Shown here: positions 11,025-22,655 of the stretch, one piece after another | How the letters are laid out: each line of letters starts with the position of its first letter | Position numbering within the stretch: position 1 is the stretch's first letter | Source: Tanytarsus gracilentus | Taxonomy: Eukaryota; Arthropoda; Insecta; Diptera; Chironomidae | Length of the DNA stretch: 64,000 nucleotides | Assembly: GCA_038502055.1 (NCBI GenBank) | Contig: JAXRKN010000031.1 | Coordinates: 868,001 to 932,000 of the forward strand | Direction of reading: 5' to 3' | Position numbers and translations under genes: made by a program | The notes under the pieces: generated by a model | Databases searched by the model: none | Seen by the model: only the letters and a program-made list of their open reading frames with translations | Told to the model about the DNA's origin: nothing

Positions 11025-12570
11025 TCAACGGTTTTCATGTCCCACGCAGGGAATTTTGGTTCCGTTGAAGCTTTCGATTTGCTCACGCAATTTTTCACCT
11101 TCTCTCATGTCAACAGTTATTGAAAATTTCTTGAGATTCTTTCCATCGGTCTTGATCACATCTAAAGCTTCATCGGTGATCTTAAAGCGATGAGAATACG
11201 CTTCTAGGTGAAGAATTTCGAGATTTTTGATTGCAGAAAAAAGTAATTTTATCACGGAAGGTGAAAGCTCGACACGCGACGAGATGAGATTTAATTTCAA
11301 GATTTTCAGAAATGAGCACTTATTGAGAAATTCGATGAGTTTAAGTAATTGAGCGTTATTGTTGAGACGTCGAATTTCAAGTGAATGAGCCTGATTGAAA
11401 TCATCGAAATAACGCTTCATGCCATCAGTGAATTTAAATTCAATTTTCTGGAGATTCGGAATGACCGTGAGAAGAGCATTGTCGATTGGTTGTTTATATT
11501 CGAGCGCAAGAGTCGTAACATCCTGATGATTTTCCAAAATATGACTCATGAGCTTTTGATCATTGGTTGTGACATTCTTAAAAATCAGCTCGTTCCAGTT
11601 TTTCCATTTTGAACTTTTTGGAAATTTTATTGTTTCTAATAAATTTTCGCATTCATTCAACTCAAGTTCCAATGTATTCAAGTATTCGATCTGAGTGATG
11701 AGGAAATTCATAAAGCTTTGAATTTTGACTCCATGTACCTTTAAATTCTTAATTTTGACCAATCTTCCACGATCTTCAGTTGGAATTAAATTGTTAAAAA
11801 ATTCCTCAGCAACTTGTTCGAAAACTTTAAGGCTCCCGCAGATCTTCAAGTCAGTCAGTTTCTCAAAGTTGATCCATCCAAGTGATTGAAAGACTATTAT
11901 GTGAGAAGAGATATTAAAAGTTTTACAAATAAACTTATTGAAGTGATTTAAAATTACATTTTACTTGGTCTGTAAAAAATAGATTTTTAACTTCAAGTTT
12001 GTTTAGATTTTCGAATATATTCAGTGCCTGATGATCTTTTGCATTCGAAATATTATCATTCCAATAATTAATAATACTTAAGTGAGTGGTTTCTTTGAGC
12101 CAAACAGCGAGGAAAGTATTAAACAAATTATTTGATGATAAGCTCTTGAAGGTGGCTTTTCGAATTGTGCTTTTATACTTCTCAAGATGACCAAAGAAAT
12201 TTTGAATTTGTATTTCATTAATTAAGCAAAAGTTATGTCCTATGATGAAAAGATTTGCATATTTTAATCCATCAATTGGTATATCCACTTCTGCTACTTC
12301 AATATCAAATTTAATTGTAATATCAAAGTTTTTTCCAATACGAAGCGATGACTTAATTATTGATGACCAGCTAATAAATTAAGAGAAAAATATTTTTTTG
12401 TGTTTACAATTGAAATTAAAATTTTTGCCAATTTTACGAAGTATTAAAGGTGTTAATGAATTAAACTTCATGCGCTATTACCTGTTTGATACTTTAATAA
12501 CATTTTTAAGCGATGAGATGTCCAAATAACTAAAGATTTCTTCCAAAATTTCATCGCATAATTTCTCCAT
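11025..12570 (-). CDS. F-box / leucine-rich-repeat-like protein
   Basis: Minus strand. Exon 1 is 12570-12482 and encodes MEKLCDEILEEIFSYLDISS, a clear F-box (substrate adaptor for SCF ubiquitin ligases). The next exon starts at 12370 after TTTATTAG, phase 2, and runs to about 11965. The last exon runs from about 11893 (or 11860) to 11025. The C-terminal region shows irregular LRR-like spacing (LELELNECENLLE, LKLNLISSR, LEILHLEAYSHR, LKKFSITVD). The junction between exons 2 and 3 is unresolved: the best donor (CAAGTAAAA, phase 0) does not match the phase of the best acceptor (CATAATAG). A donor further upstream, or the weaker acceptor at 11860, would fit. About 410-460 residues by either model. 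Confidence 0.7.
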
Positions 12571-12948
12571 GTTTATGAATTTTTTTTAATTTGCGCGCCA
12601 AAACTTTCTCACTGGTAATTTGAATTTTTAAAATACGTTTATTTTAAAAAGCTCATTTAAAGTCCATCAAAAGTGCGCAAAATCTTCTTTCAAGAAAGAA
12701 TGTGATACTATCCTAGTTTATATTTTCATGCGAGGGTGTTCAGTCCCTTTTCTAGTTCATTTTAAATTGATTCGCAGTAATTTATTCGGGCCTCAATCTC
12801 AGACAAATCAAAAAAATCAGTTTCAATTTATAAAAATTGTGAAATTGTGCTTCCAATGATAATTCAAGCACCCCAACATTAAATCATTGAGCTTTAAAAA
12901 GCTCTCAAAAGGAAAATTTTTAGTTGCAAAAAATTCTAGAGAACAATC
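12571..12948. other. Divergent intergenic spacer between the F-box-like gene and a four-TM gene
   Basis: About 380 bp of AT-rich sequence between two genes transcribed away from each other. It probably holds both promoters. No specific motif beyond AT-rich tracts can be named. Confidence 0.4.
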
Positions 12949-13633
12949 ATGTCGAAGCTTTTAGTTGCATTAAAAATTATCATCATTATCTACGCAATTT
13001 GGAGATTTTCTCTTTCGCTTTATCACATCCTTAGTAATAATTTGGAATTCTCATCTGTGACATGTTTGAGTTTCGCGATCCTTACAAGTCATAGTCTCCT
13101 CTTATGTGCCGTAATCTTTGAGTCAAGAGTGCTCATTGAAATTTGGATGATTTGTTTTATTTTAAAGTTTGGTGCAATCATTTTCGGGGTGAGGAAATTT
13201 TTCTGGAACTTACATAACAGTAAATTAATTTTTAACCGCTCCTCCTCAATTAGGTATTTAACTTTGATGTGGAGAAGAACAGCTTTTTTCCGAACAATGT
13301 TATTCTCAACACAATTCTCATAGTCAGTAAGTGAAACATGCCTACCCCAATAAATGCTAATCACCGTGACTCCTAAAATTTTCTCATCCCTCTTCACATT
13401 TTTCAGTTATTCAATTAATTATACTGGTGCTCGTGATGATTTTATACAAGAACATCAACGACTATGATGATAAAGTCTTCGGTGACTCTGTTTCGGAAGT
13501 GAACTCATCGCCAAATAATAAGCAAACTGTCGAGTACAGGCATCGAGATCGTGATCAGTCGCAGTATAATATGACGCGTGTCGACGGTGCCTGCGTCTTT
13601 GAGCCGATCTTAATTATTGATTTACTCACCTAA
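12949..13633 (+). CDS. Small four-transmembrane protein (insect-type)
   Basis: Exons 12949-13188, 13254-13326, 13407-13633; phases 0 and 1, introns 65 and 80 bp. This model is preferred to reading through to 13323, because the donor GGGGTGAGG gives phase 0 and the continuation restores a fourth membrane helix. Four hydrophobic helices: VALKIIIIIYAIWRF, VTCLSFAILTSHSLLLCAVIF, LIEIWMICFILKFGAIIFGV, and IQLIILVLVMILY near the end. A hydrophilic C-terminal tail follows (NDYDDK onwards, rich in Asn, Ser and Arg). The topology is like the small insect four-TM families of unknown function (DUF4728-type). Length is about 180 residues. The next gene has the same architecture, suggesting local duplication. 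Confidence 0.75.
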
Positions 13634-14255
13634 GAGCGTAAAATTTAAAAAATACAGAGAGATTTATAAAGATTTATTTTGATATTAGGAGAAAGATTTT
13701 TAGTCTCGTTAACAAAAAAACACGATAAAATTAAAGTAAAGCCTAAGGAACTGAAAATCTATTAAAGCGAATTTGTTAGTAGTTTACACAACATATAACA
13801 TAACATTATAATGTAGAGAAGCTTGTGATTTTTTAGACATACAACGATGTTGAATATGGAATGCCAAATTTTTAGAATGCTGAAATTGAAACAGAAGTTT
13901 TTAAATTAGAATGGAGTTTTTTGAAAGTTTGATAGAGTCTAGAAGTTTAAAGTGAAATGTTGCACAAAATTATAAAATTCCCTCAAATCACAAGCTCATG
14001 AACACTAACCAAAAAAATAAAGGATATTAACATATTTTTACTGCGAGCTAGATCTTGCTGAACTTTTTTTTGATGTAAATTCTTCATGCTGTTTTCATTT
14101 TCAAATTATTTTCATATCTCGAGTAACAAACGCTCTCATTGTTCACGAAACAAACTTTTTTCGACTCTTTTATTAACGAGAGTGAGTGTAAACAGCTGTG
14201 GGGGAAGAACGTGCAGTTATGATCATCATCATTCGTGAGGTGATTGTCAGTTATA
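13634..14255. other. Intergenic spacer
   Basis: Roughly 620 bp, very AT-rich, with no open reading frame of coding character. It presumably holds the 3' end of the upstream four-TM gene and the promoter of the next one. Confidence 0.5.
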
Positions 14256-14771
14256 ATGGGTTTGAAGCAAATTTTGGTGTACGGCATAATTACAATTGGC
14301 TGCATAACAATTCTCGAAATTTCATACGCGGGATTTGTAGTCGGCAAAAATTACCAAGAATTCTCATGGTTAAATTTGATAGCGACAATTTTATTAAATT
14401 TAACCATAATCTTTTTTGCTGTGTTTTCAATTTTGGCGGCCATTTCACACAATTTCGGTTTACTCATCACATGTTTAGTTTATTCTATTTTGGAGTTGGT
14501 TAGGTCATCGATTAACTTTTATGACACGTTTAGTGATGGAGATGAGAAAACATTCAATCGATTCTTTGTTACTTTTGATGCAGGTATGTTAATAATTTTA
14601 TTATTAAACAAAAAAATAAGTGAAAAAATTCAAATTTTTTAAGGCATTTTAATTTCAATGATTGTGTTTTTGACATCTCTGGCATTTCTAAATCGATCAA
14701 AGCATCAACAAAATACAATTTCGTCGATTGGAAGAAGTATAGACAGCCAGTTACAGGAAACTTCTACTTGA
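14256..14771 (+). CDS. Second small four-transmembrane protein
   Basis: Exons 14256-14583 and 14644-14771, phase 1, intron 60 bp (CAGGTATGT..TTTAAG). ATG 14256 is chosen; an earlier GTG in the same frame is not a plausible start. The 151-residue product has four hydrophobic segments: ILVYGIITIGCITILEISYAG, LIATILLNLTIIFFAVFSILAA, GLLITCLVYSILELVR, and GILISMIVFLTSLAF, followed by a short Ser/Gln-rich tail. The layout resembles its upstream neighbour and the nested gene at 59029-59447, and fits the insect small four-TM type of unknown function. A membrane location is clear; the role is not. Confidence 0.75.
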
Positions 14772-15450
14772 TGCAATAAATTTAAAATGTCATGAGAGCA
14801 TTAAACTTATTAAAAAATCTGAAAAAAGTAATTAAAAGCATTTTAATGACCTTTTAAATCTTTTTCTTTATTTTTCACTTTGTTTTAATTCACTTAAGTT
14901 TGCAAAATAGAAAGAACTCTTTTCGTCGTGGCGATAATTTTTAAATTAGAATAAAAAATAAATTGTTAAATGCGAAATTTTATCCTAAAAAAAATTTTAA
15001 ATGTAAAAATCGCTTAGATTTAATGTTTATAAAAAATGCGCTGAAATTTAGTCTCGAGAACTAGAAATTTGGAAGATAAATCAGTTGATTGATTACAAAG
15101 ATAATGGTACTAAAATAATGACGTAATACGAGGATGCTTTGATAGTAATTAGAGTTGATAGAATACAATTTTTTAATATAAAAATGGCTAAAGCATAATT
15201 TCACAATTTTTTCCTACTAAATTCTTTTTTAAAAACCATAAAAAATTTGTTCGTCGCTGCGGATTTGAAGAAATTTTTTCCCTTAGACCGGAAAAAAGGA
15301 GAAATAAAAAATTCTCTTGTGTGGGTGTTCGGTAAAGTTTTTAGTATATAAATGTGCTCGGCTTCGTGGAAGTAGCAAGTAGTAGGAATGTCTTAAAAGT
15401 CGTTGATGTTGTTGATAGTTGTATACGACATGATTGATGAATAAAAAAAA
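14772..15450. other. Intergenic, convergent 3' ends
   Basis: Lies between the end of the four-TM gene and the end of Arp3, so it carries both 3' untranslated regions. AT-rich with no coding potential seen. Confidence 0.5.
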
Positions 15451-16964
15451 TTACGTCATTGTACCGAAGACTGCGTTGTAACGACAAATTTGAGGTCCAT
15501 ATTCCTCATACTCTGCCTTGGTGTGACATACTTGATAAAATTCGGGCTGAAACAAAATTATTACGTTAGTAAATGGTTAAATATTTTTTGGAGGAGATTA
15601 TTTACCGTCGATGCCAGCATACTTCCGCCGAACCAAACGGCATAGCGTTGCATGTGATGTGAAATTACATTAACGTCGATTGGTTTTGGCTAAACAGATT
15701 AAATGAATTACATTCACGATATATAAATCAAAAAATATAAATTACCTTAATCCTTCCCTCGCTCAAATTTTCGCTAATTTTTAGTCTCGCGTCAACTGAT
15801 CGCTTAATATCGCGCTGTAAGCGTCTTCCAAAGTCCCTAAACATCGTCGAGCCACCACTGAGCACAATGTTATTATACAATGGTCGTCTAACATCGATGG
15901 GGCAATTTTGAATGACATTATCGACAATTTCTGAAATTGGTGTCGTAAAGTCGGGATTTGAAAATTCTGGATGGAAGAAAATTTCCGGTCCTAAGAAGCG
16001 TTCGTAGCCAACATCGACATTAAACGGATTCTTCGTAATACTATTAACACCCTCATAAGTCTTAATCCACTTCGATGGTTCCGAATCGTATTTTGCAAAT
16101 TCCTTTGCGATATCGGGACAAATGTAGGAGTAACGCTCCTTAATTGCTTTGGCAGTTTCGAGGCTTTGTTCTGGCGGAATGCCCACTTCACGTTCACGCA
16201 ACAGACTCTGAATGAATGAGGTAATGTTTCGTCCGGCAATTGGTATGTGCTTGATACAACTTCCAATGACATAGCCTTCGGCTACGGGAATGACGTGCGT
16301 GACACCGTCACCACTGTCGATAACAACTCCAGTGAGTGTGCGTTCTTCAACGGGACGTGATGCCCAGCTGGCAGCTAGTGCGAGCACAGCTTGTACGGCA
16401 ATATAGAGACCAGGTACATTGAATGTCTCAAACATGATTTCGGCTGTATATTCACGATTTTCGGGTGTATTGAGCGGTGGTTCAGTCAGAAGAAAATGAT
16501 GATCGCCAGGTTCAGCGCGAAGATACTTAAATATACACTGCTCTAAGAACCTCTCCATAAGATCCCAATCCTCGACAAGACCATGTCGAACGGGATACTA
16601 AAAGCATCAAATTAATCATCAATAACATCCAGCTCGCTTATATATGACTCACCTTCACAGAATATCCAGTCGCATCGAATGCCTCATCGCCTATATAGAA
16701 ATCCAAGTCTTCAACGCCTTTCGTGATGCGACGTGCTGACTGATCGCCTACTTTTGCACTCTCTTTAATCGCAATTGCCGATGGAAATATGAACTGTGGA
16801 TCCTTATTTGCGGCATAGCCCAATTTCGTGTAACTGGATGATAGCGAAAAATTTTTATTATGAGTCACTCCGGTGGAGGTCTTGATAAGTTTCCTTTTAT
16901 GCTTCTTTCAGCACACTCACCCCGTTCCCACGTCAATTACACACGCTGGAAGTCTTCCTGTCAT
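15451..16964 (-). CDS. Arp3: Actin-related protein 3, Arp2/3 complex subunit
   Basis: Arp3 is one of the two actin-like subunits of the Arp2/3 complex, which nucleates branched actin filaments in the cytoplasm. Exons on the minus strand: 16964-16921, 16833-16653, 16597-15746, 15689-15606, 15546-15451. They sum to 1,257 bases, 418 residues, the usual length. Signature sequences: MTGRLPACVIDVGTGYTKLGYAAN (nucleotide-binding start; given here as two joined exons), FIFPSAIAIKESAKVGDQ, YPVRHGLVEDWDLMERF, VVIDSGDGVTHVIPVAEGYV, NIVLSGGSTMFRDFGRRLQR, YAVWFGGSMLAS, and the end EYGPQICRYNAVFGTMT. All introns have GT..AG borders. The ATG faces that of PA2G4, about 400 bp away. Confidence 0.97.
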
Positions 16965-17361
16965 CTCTTGGAGCTATTGCACGCGAATTTTATCGCTTTT
17001 GATTGAATTTATGTTTAAAATTAAGAAAATTTCTTCTTCACACCCAAAAAAGAGCGATACAGTGACGACTGTAGGATACGAGGGCGATTATGGACTCACA
17101 GCTTATGCCGCATAAGCCCGGCAAATTTAAATTTATTAATAAAGTTTAAAAATCTAACGGAATTTTTGAAATAAACAAAAACGTTGAGAAAATGATGGAA
17201 AGTGAAACATTAGATTTTAATTAAAAAAAATAAAAGATTTTCTCACTGGTCTGTGGGTATGCAACTTTAGAGTCTCTCTCATCGAGTCATCACTGTCAAT
17301 TGAGTTCTGCAATCTCTTTGAAATTGGAATTGGAAATTTTTCACAATAAAATTTGTTAATT
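16965..17361. promoter_or_regulatory. Probable bidirectional promoter, Arp3 / PA2G4
   Basis: About 400 bp separate two divergent housekeeping start codons. The part near 17050-17110 is noticeably richer in G and C than its surroundings. Inferred from gene arrangement; no specific factor site is certain. Confidence 0.5.
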
Positions 17362-19948
17362 ATGGCAGACGATAAGGAACAAGAGGTAGAATTGACGATA
17401 GCCAGCGAACAAGTGGTCAAGAAATACAAAGAAGCTGGAGAAATTGTAAACAGTTAAGTAAAATTCACCTAAAAATGCTCTTAAATACACACAATACTTT
17501 TTTTTGACGCGTGGAATGCGATTTGGCAAATAAATTCACAACAAATTTAGGCTTAATCAAGACAATCGTGTTCGGTTGATTACTAAAAATATCTCAAAAT
17601 GCTCAAACGATATGCATTCACTCATTTTATGAGCGATAATGAGAAATAACATAAGTTTGTAGTGTTAAACTCACGGATAACCTCAATTAAATGCACGAAA
17701 GTTATCGACGGGCATTTCGGCGCAAAAATTTTAAATAAAATCCGCTAACTTTTTATTTTATTTCCGTTACAGGAGTCTTGAAGCAGCTCATTGAGGCCAC
17801 AAAAGCTGGCGTGTCAGTGAAATCACTATGCGAAAAGGGTGACAAACTTCTCGCGACTGAGACTGGAAATGTAAGTATCGCATACTGCTATGTTGCTCTT
17901 ACTTTCTCTCTTCACCCCGATAGCCACATTGGCCATAGCATCGCGCACACACAAACGTACACAATGTTCTCGACGATCGTTAGTTCGATTCTTGCTTGTG
18001 TTTGTTCGTGCCGGTGGCTATGTAAATTTGCCCTATGATTAAAAACCTTGAAGAGCCATATACACTAGATAGTATCTGAGATTTTAAAATCAATGATCTT
18101 TACAATGATATATGAGGGCATGCCAATATTTTTTGATTCTCTCCCATGTAGTGCAATTTTTAGTCCAAACGAAATTTAATAAAATCTTCTAAATCTCCAC
18201 AGAAATATCCAAATGATAAAGAGATGAAGAAGGGAATCGCCTTCCCCACCTGCTTGTCAATCAACAACTGCATTTGCCACTTTTCGCCATCTAAAAATGA
18301 TCCCGATCTCCTGTTGAAGGAGGATGATGTCGTTAAGATTGACTTAGGTGCACATATCGATGGCTTTATTGCGGTTGCCGCACACACGCTTGTCATTGGC
18401 GCGACGCTCGAAAATAAAGCAAAGGGCAGGAAAGCAGATGTGATTTTGGCCGCCTACAATGCCGCACAGGCCACCCTTCGATTGGTTAAAGATGGCAAGG
18501 GAAATTATGGTGTGACAGAGGCCGTACAGAAAATTGCCGAGTCCTATAAATGCAAGCCTATCGAGGGCATGTTGAGTCATCAATTGAAACAATTTAAGAT
18601 CGATGGCGAAAAGACGATCATTCAAAATCCAACGGCCGCTCAGAAGAAAGAACACGAAAAGGTTGACTTCGAGAACTATGAAGTTTATGCGATGGACGTA
18701 CTTATCTCGTCGGGTGAAGGCAATGGCAAAGAATTGGACACGAAAGTCTCAATCTATAAGAAAACCGATGTGAATTATTTGCTGAAATTGAAAGCTTCAA
18801 AAGCCTTTTATGCTGAAGTAAGTATTTTTGCCGGCTTCTTAAAATGCAATAAATTAATGTTGGTGGACAGATTGAATATGTGACCTCTTGTGTTGCAAGA
18901 GAGTCATGGTTCGAAACTCATTGAATATGCCCGATGATTAAAATTTGATCTCTTGAGGAATTTATCTTGGGAACTTTGAAGGTTTTTTTGAGATTAATGA
19001 AATTAAATATTCTCCTCTTCGTTTGGATGTTAAAGTGGTGGTTATTTATAAATGCTGCTTCAGACATCCAAATGGTTTTAAGGAATTTTAATTTTCATCG
19101 ATTGATAAAGACTGGATGGGATCCTGAGTGTGACTCCAATGAGCAGTATAAAATGTTATGAGATATGAGGGCTATCTTTTTTATATCAAGTTCTTATTTC
19201 AATATCAATGTTCAATTAAACTAAATAATTTTATCATTTACAGGTCAAGAAGAAGTACGGAAATCTGCCATTTAATTTGAGAAATTTCGAGGAGGAAGCA
19301 AAGGCTAAGATGGGTGTCGTCGAATGTGTTTCACATAAACTTATCGAGCCTTTTAATGTTCTTTATGAGAAGCATAGTGAGTATTGAGTCCAACTTGGAC
19401 ATATTTCACATTCCAAAATGTTCCAAAGGACATGCACTAAAGTATAATTTTATTTAGAGCATGTTTTCAGCAGAGCTTAATTTCATAGTTTGACTAACCC
19501 GTGCAAACTATGACCAGACACTTTGCAATATTAAATAACAGTGGAATGAACAAGAATATTTAGCGTAACTAAGCTTTAAATTCTATTTGCTTCAACTGCC
19601 CTCGGGTAGATTGAAAATTTCACACAAACACCTCTATAAGCATGACCATTTAATTAACGTCACTTAATTTTTCCTCATTTAGCTGAATTCGTGGCACAAT
19701 TTAAAAGCACCCTTCTACTGCTACCGGATGGCACAGTCTTGGCGACTGGAATTCCAATTGATGTGAACCTATACGAGAGTGAATATTCCATAAAAGATGA
19801 GGATATGGTCAAGTTGCTGGCGGAAAATCCAAATGTCATTTTGCCAAGTACAGCGTCCAAGAACAAAAAGAAGAAGAAGAAGTCCACATCAACAGCTGCT
19901 AACTCGAACGCTGAGAACGTTAACAAGGAAAACGAGGATGACAAATAA
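17362..19948 (+). CDS. PA2G4: PA2G4 / EBP1 (proliferation-associated 2G4), peptidase M24-fold protein
   Basis: This protein has the methionine-aminopeptidase fold without enzymatic activity. It binds ribosomes and nucleic acids and is linked to growth and ribosome biogenesis. Exons 17362-17452, 17773-17870, 18203-18817, 19244-19376, 19683-19948, all phase-consistent. Recognisable pieces: MKKGIAFPTCLSINNCICHF, VVKIDLGAHIDGFIA, IEGMLSHQLKQFKIDGEKTI, KVDFENYEVYAMDVLISSGEG, KMGVVECVSHKLIEPFNVLYE, and a Lys-rich tail (KKKKKK, around 19860) typical of the family's ribosome- and RNA-binding C-terminus. About 400 residues. Introns of 310-430 bp contain no additional exon. Confidence 0.95.
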
Positions 19949-20269
19949 TGAGAATTGTGTCCATTGAAATTTGAGTTCGGATTTTTGCAAAGTTGAACAG
20001 ATGACAAAATAATTTTCAATCAGATTTTTAATTTTTTGTTTGCGATGACGATTTTTGAGTTTATACGAAAGCTTTCGTACTATTTAATCGTCAAAAATTT
20101 CCTGAAATAATCCTGTGAATTAAGTAAGTCTCGATCGTGTGTTAGTCACACACACAAAAAAAATGTTTCCCAGTTTTTTAATGCAACTCACAATTTTTTT
20201 TAATTCCTCGAGGATAAAATTTGTAACATAAAAATTTAATAAAAATCAATGATTGAAAAACTAAAAATT

Positions 20270-20802
20270 TTATTTCGTTTCGGTTGCTGCTGCTGGTGCA
20301 TCCATCAGTTGCTTAATGCCGTCACTTGCTTTCTTCATTCCTTGACCAATATAGCAAGGTGTCATTTTAATGAATCTTATCGAGCCTTTAACGGCTTGAT
20401 TATAGTAATGCTTAGTGACAAATCCAAGTTCGGATCTTTCTGGAAGTTGGGGAAACTAAAATATACGATAAAAAAGAGTTTGATTAAAGGAGGAGGAAAG
20501 ATCCAGTAAATTTTTAAGGGGCAAAATCAATACTTTTAAAGATCCAGATCGATGAAATCTTATATTGCATTCAGTTTGACTTAGGGACCTAATAAATCAG
20601 TTTAACTTACCTCAGGAAGTGGTACATAAGCTTGAAAGTGAGCTTTTCCAGTCTGAACAAATTCATTTCCATTAATGGCTTTACATGTCTTGCTTTTAAA
20701 CTTTAAAGCATCTTCAGCCGATGACCAGACACCTTCGTCGATCGTGTACTTTACTGCGTAAACAACAATGCCTGTCTTAACAGCTACCTTAATTAATCCC
20801 AT
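20270..20802 (-). CDS. MIC13: MICOS complex subunit MIC13 (QIL1)
   Basis: MIC13 is a small inner-mitochondrial-membrane protein needed for crista junctions and MICOS assembly. Exons 20802-20611 and 20455-20270 (minus strand), phase 0, intron 155 bp. The first exon encodes a hydrophobic N-terminal helix (GLIKVAVKTGIVVYAVKYTI) and then GVWSSAEDALKF. The second starts with FPQLPERSELGFVTKHYYN and continues RFIKMTPCYIGQGM. About 125 residues, in the family's range. The predicted start lies 175 bp from the NAE1 start on the opposite strand. Confidence 0.88.
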
Positions 20803-20977
20803 TTTTATTTTTATTTTGTTTTTATGTAATTTTTTCAGAACTCAACTTGTGTCTCGACTATTTTGCAAAATTTAAAGTTTGAGTCTTAGCTAAACGAAAT
20901 TGTTATCGGCGAATTTAAAAATCGATTACTTTAAGTTAATTAAGCACATTAAATTCACTTAGACTTAGTTCTGAAAT
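20803..20977. promoter_or_regulatory. Probable bidirectional promoter, MIC13 / NAE1
   Basis: Only 175 bp lie between two divergent start codons of housekeeping genes. The sequence is AT-rich with no obvious TATA box in either direction. Shared promoter is an inference from spacing. Confidence 0.5.
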
Positions 20978-22655
20978 ATGTCTTCATCAGTTCCATCACC
21001 AGAAAGTGACAAGAATCGCAAATATGATCGACAGTTGAGGTAAAATTTGCAAAGATTTAATTGAACTCTTGTAATTGTGTAATTTTAATTAGACTTTGGG
21101 GCGATCACGGTCAGAAGCTACTGGAGAATTCACAGATCTGTTTAATTAATGCATCAGCTCTTGGAACAGAGATTTTAAAGGGGTTAGTCTTGCCTGGAAT
21201 TGGGAGTTTCACAATTATTGGTGAGTTTAAATTTTTTCCACTGGATCTTTTTTATGTAAATGTAATAAATTAATTTTAGATCACAATCTAGTAATTGAAG
21301 AGGATATTGGATCAAATTTCTTCCTCGAACCGTCATCTCTAGGTCAATCGCGCGCCAAATGCTGTACTCAATTTCTCCAAGAACTAAATCCCGATGTCAA
21401 TGGGGAGTCGATTGATGAAAATGTTGAAAATATCATGACCAATAATTCGGATTTCTTTCAAAACTTCTCCGTTGTCATTGCGTGTGGCCTAAATGAAAAA
21501 TCGCTAATTAAACTCTCGAATATCCTCTGGAATTTCAACATCCCGCTCATAACTTGTCGCTCGATTGGCTTCATTGGACTTGCAAGAATTCAGTTAAAAG
21601 AACATTGTGTGATCGAGACACATCCCGATAATGATTTCTTTGACTTGCGGTTAGAAGAGCCATTCGATGCCCTCAGAGAATATTGCGATAAAATTAAACT
21701 AACGCCAAAAGTTCCATGGCTCGTTATTGTCAGTCATCACTTGAAGCTGTTCAAAGCGAAACATAACGGAAAAGTTCCTCAAAATCACAAGGAAAAAAAT
21801 GAGCTTCGCGAACTTATTCGTGGCACAATGACGGCAGATGAGGAGAATTTCGAAGAGGCAATTAAGGCGGTGAATACATGTTTTGGTGCTGGTAAGCCCA
21901 ATTCCACTCTTCAGAAAATACTCAACGATGACAACTGTACTAAACTAACTAAAAGTAGTGCGCCATTTTGGATCATGGCACGAGCATTAAAAGACTTTAT
22001 TGACAATGAGGGTGAAGGTTACTTGCCACTTCAAGGCTCAATTCCGGATATGACTGCTGAAACGGCACTGTATATAAATCTCCAAAATGTTTATCGAGCA
22101 AAGGCACGCAATGACGCTGACAGTGTCCTTCGTCGTGTGCAAGAGATACTTGAAGAGCTCAACAAATCATGTGATTGGATCACCGAGAAGGAACTGAGAC
22201 TATTTTGTCGTGAAGCTTCACATTTGTCAGTGACACGCGGAACAAAAATTGCCGACGAATATGAGAAGGGATCAAGTACGGTCACGATTTCCAATGAGCT
22301 CGAGAACACAGACTCGCTAATGGGTCACTATATCGTACTAAGAGCATTGGAGCGATTCCAAATGGAGCATGGCTGCATGCCCGGAGAAATTCAGGCTGAC
22401 ATCGATACAGCGCGTGTTAAGAGTCAAGCTGTAAAATTACTCAACGATTGGGGTGTAAATGCACAACAGCTTAACGACGATCTCTTTCATGAAATTTGTC
22501 GCTATGGTGGTGCAGAAATTCACTCGATTTCAGCATTCCTTGGTGGTGCGATCGCTCATGAAGTAATCAAGATTGTAACACGACAATACAAGCCATTCGA
22601 TAACACCTTCATTTACGATGGAATCACTGCTCAATGTGAAACTTACAAGTTTTAA
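20978..22655 (+). CDS. NAE1: NEDD8-activating enzyme E1 regulatory subunit (APP-BP1)
   Basis: With UBA3 it forms the E1 that activates NEDD8 for cullin neddylation. Exons 20978-21039, 21093-21220, 21280-22655 (phases 2 and 1), giving 521 residues, close to the family's ~530. Start: MSSSVPSPESDKNRKYDRQL followed by RLWGDHGQKLLE (the adenylation-domain entry motif). Next come GLVLPGIGSFTIID, EEDIGSNFFL, SRAKCCTQFLQELNPDV and CRSIGFIGLARIQ. The C-terminal half holds GGAEIHSISAFLGGAIAHEVIKIVTRQY and ends TFIYDGITAQCETYKF. As expected for the regulatory subunit, the catalytic cysteine belongs to UBA3 rather than here. Confidence 0.95.

Noticed and set aside
12949..13323. Unspliced 124-residue version of the first four-TM gene
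   Set aside because: The spliced model restores phase, the fourth helix and a hydrophilic tail, and matches the short-intron style of the neighbours.
16873..17115. Plus-strand frame opposite the Arp3 start
   Set aside because: Runs antisense to Arp3 exon 1 and into the spacer; no splice or family support.
20249..20509. Plus-strand frame opposite MIC13
   Set aside because: Antisense shadow of MIC13 exon 2.
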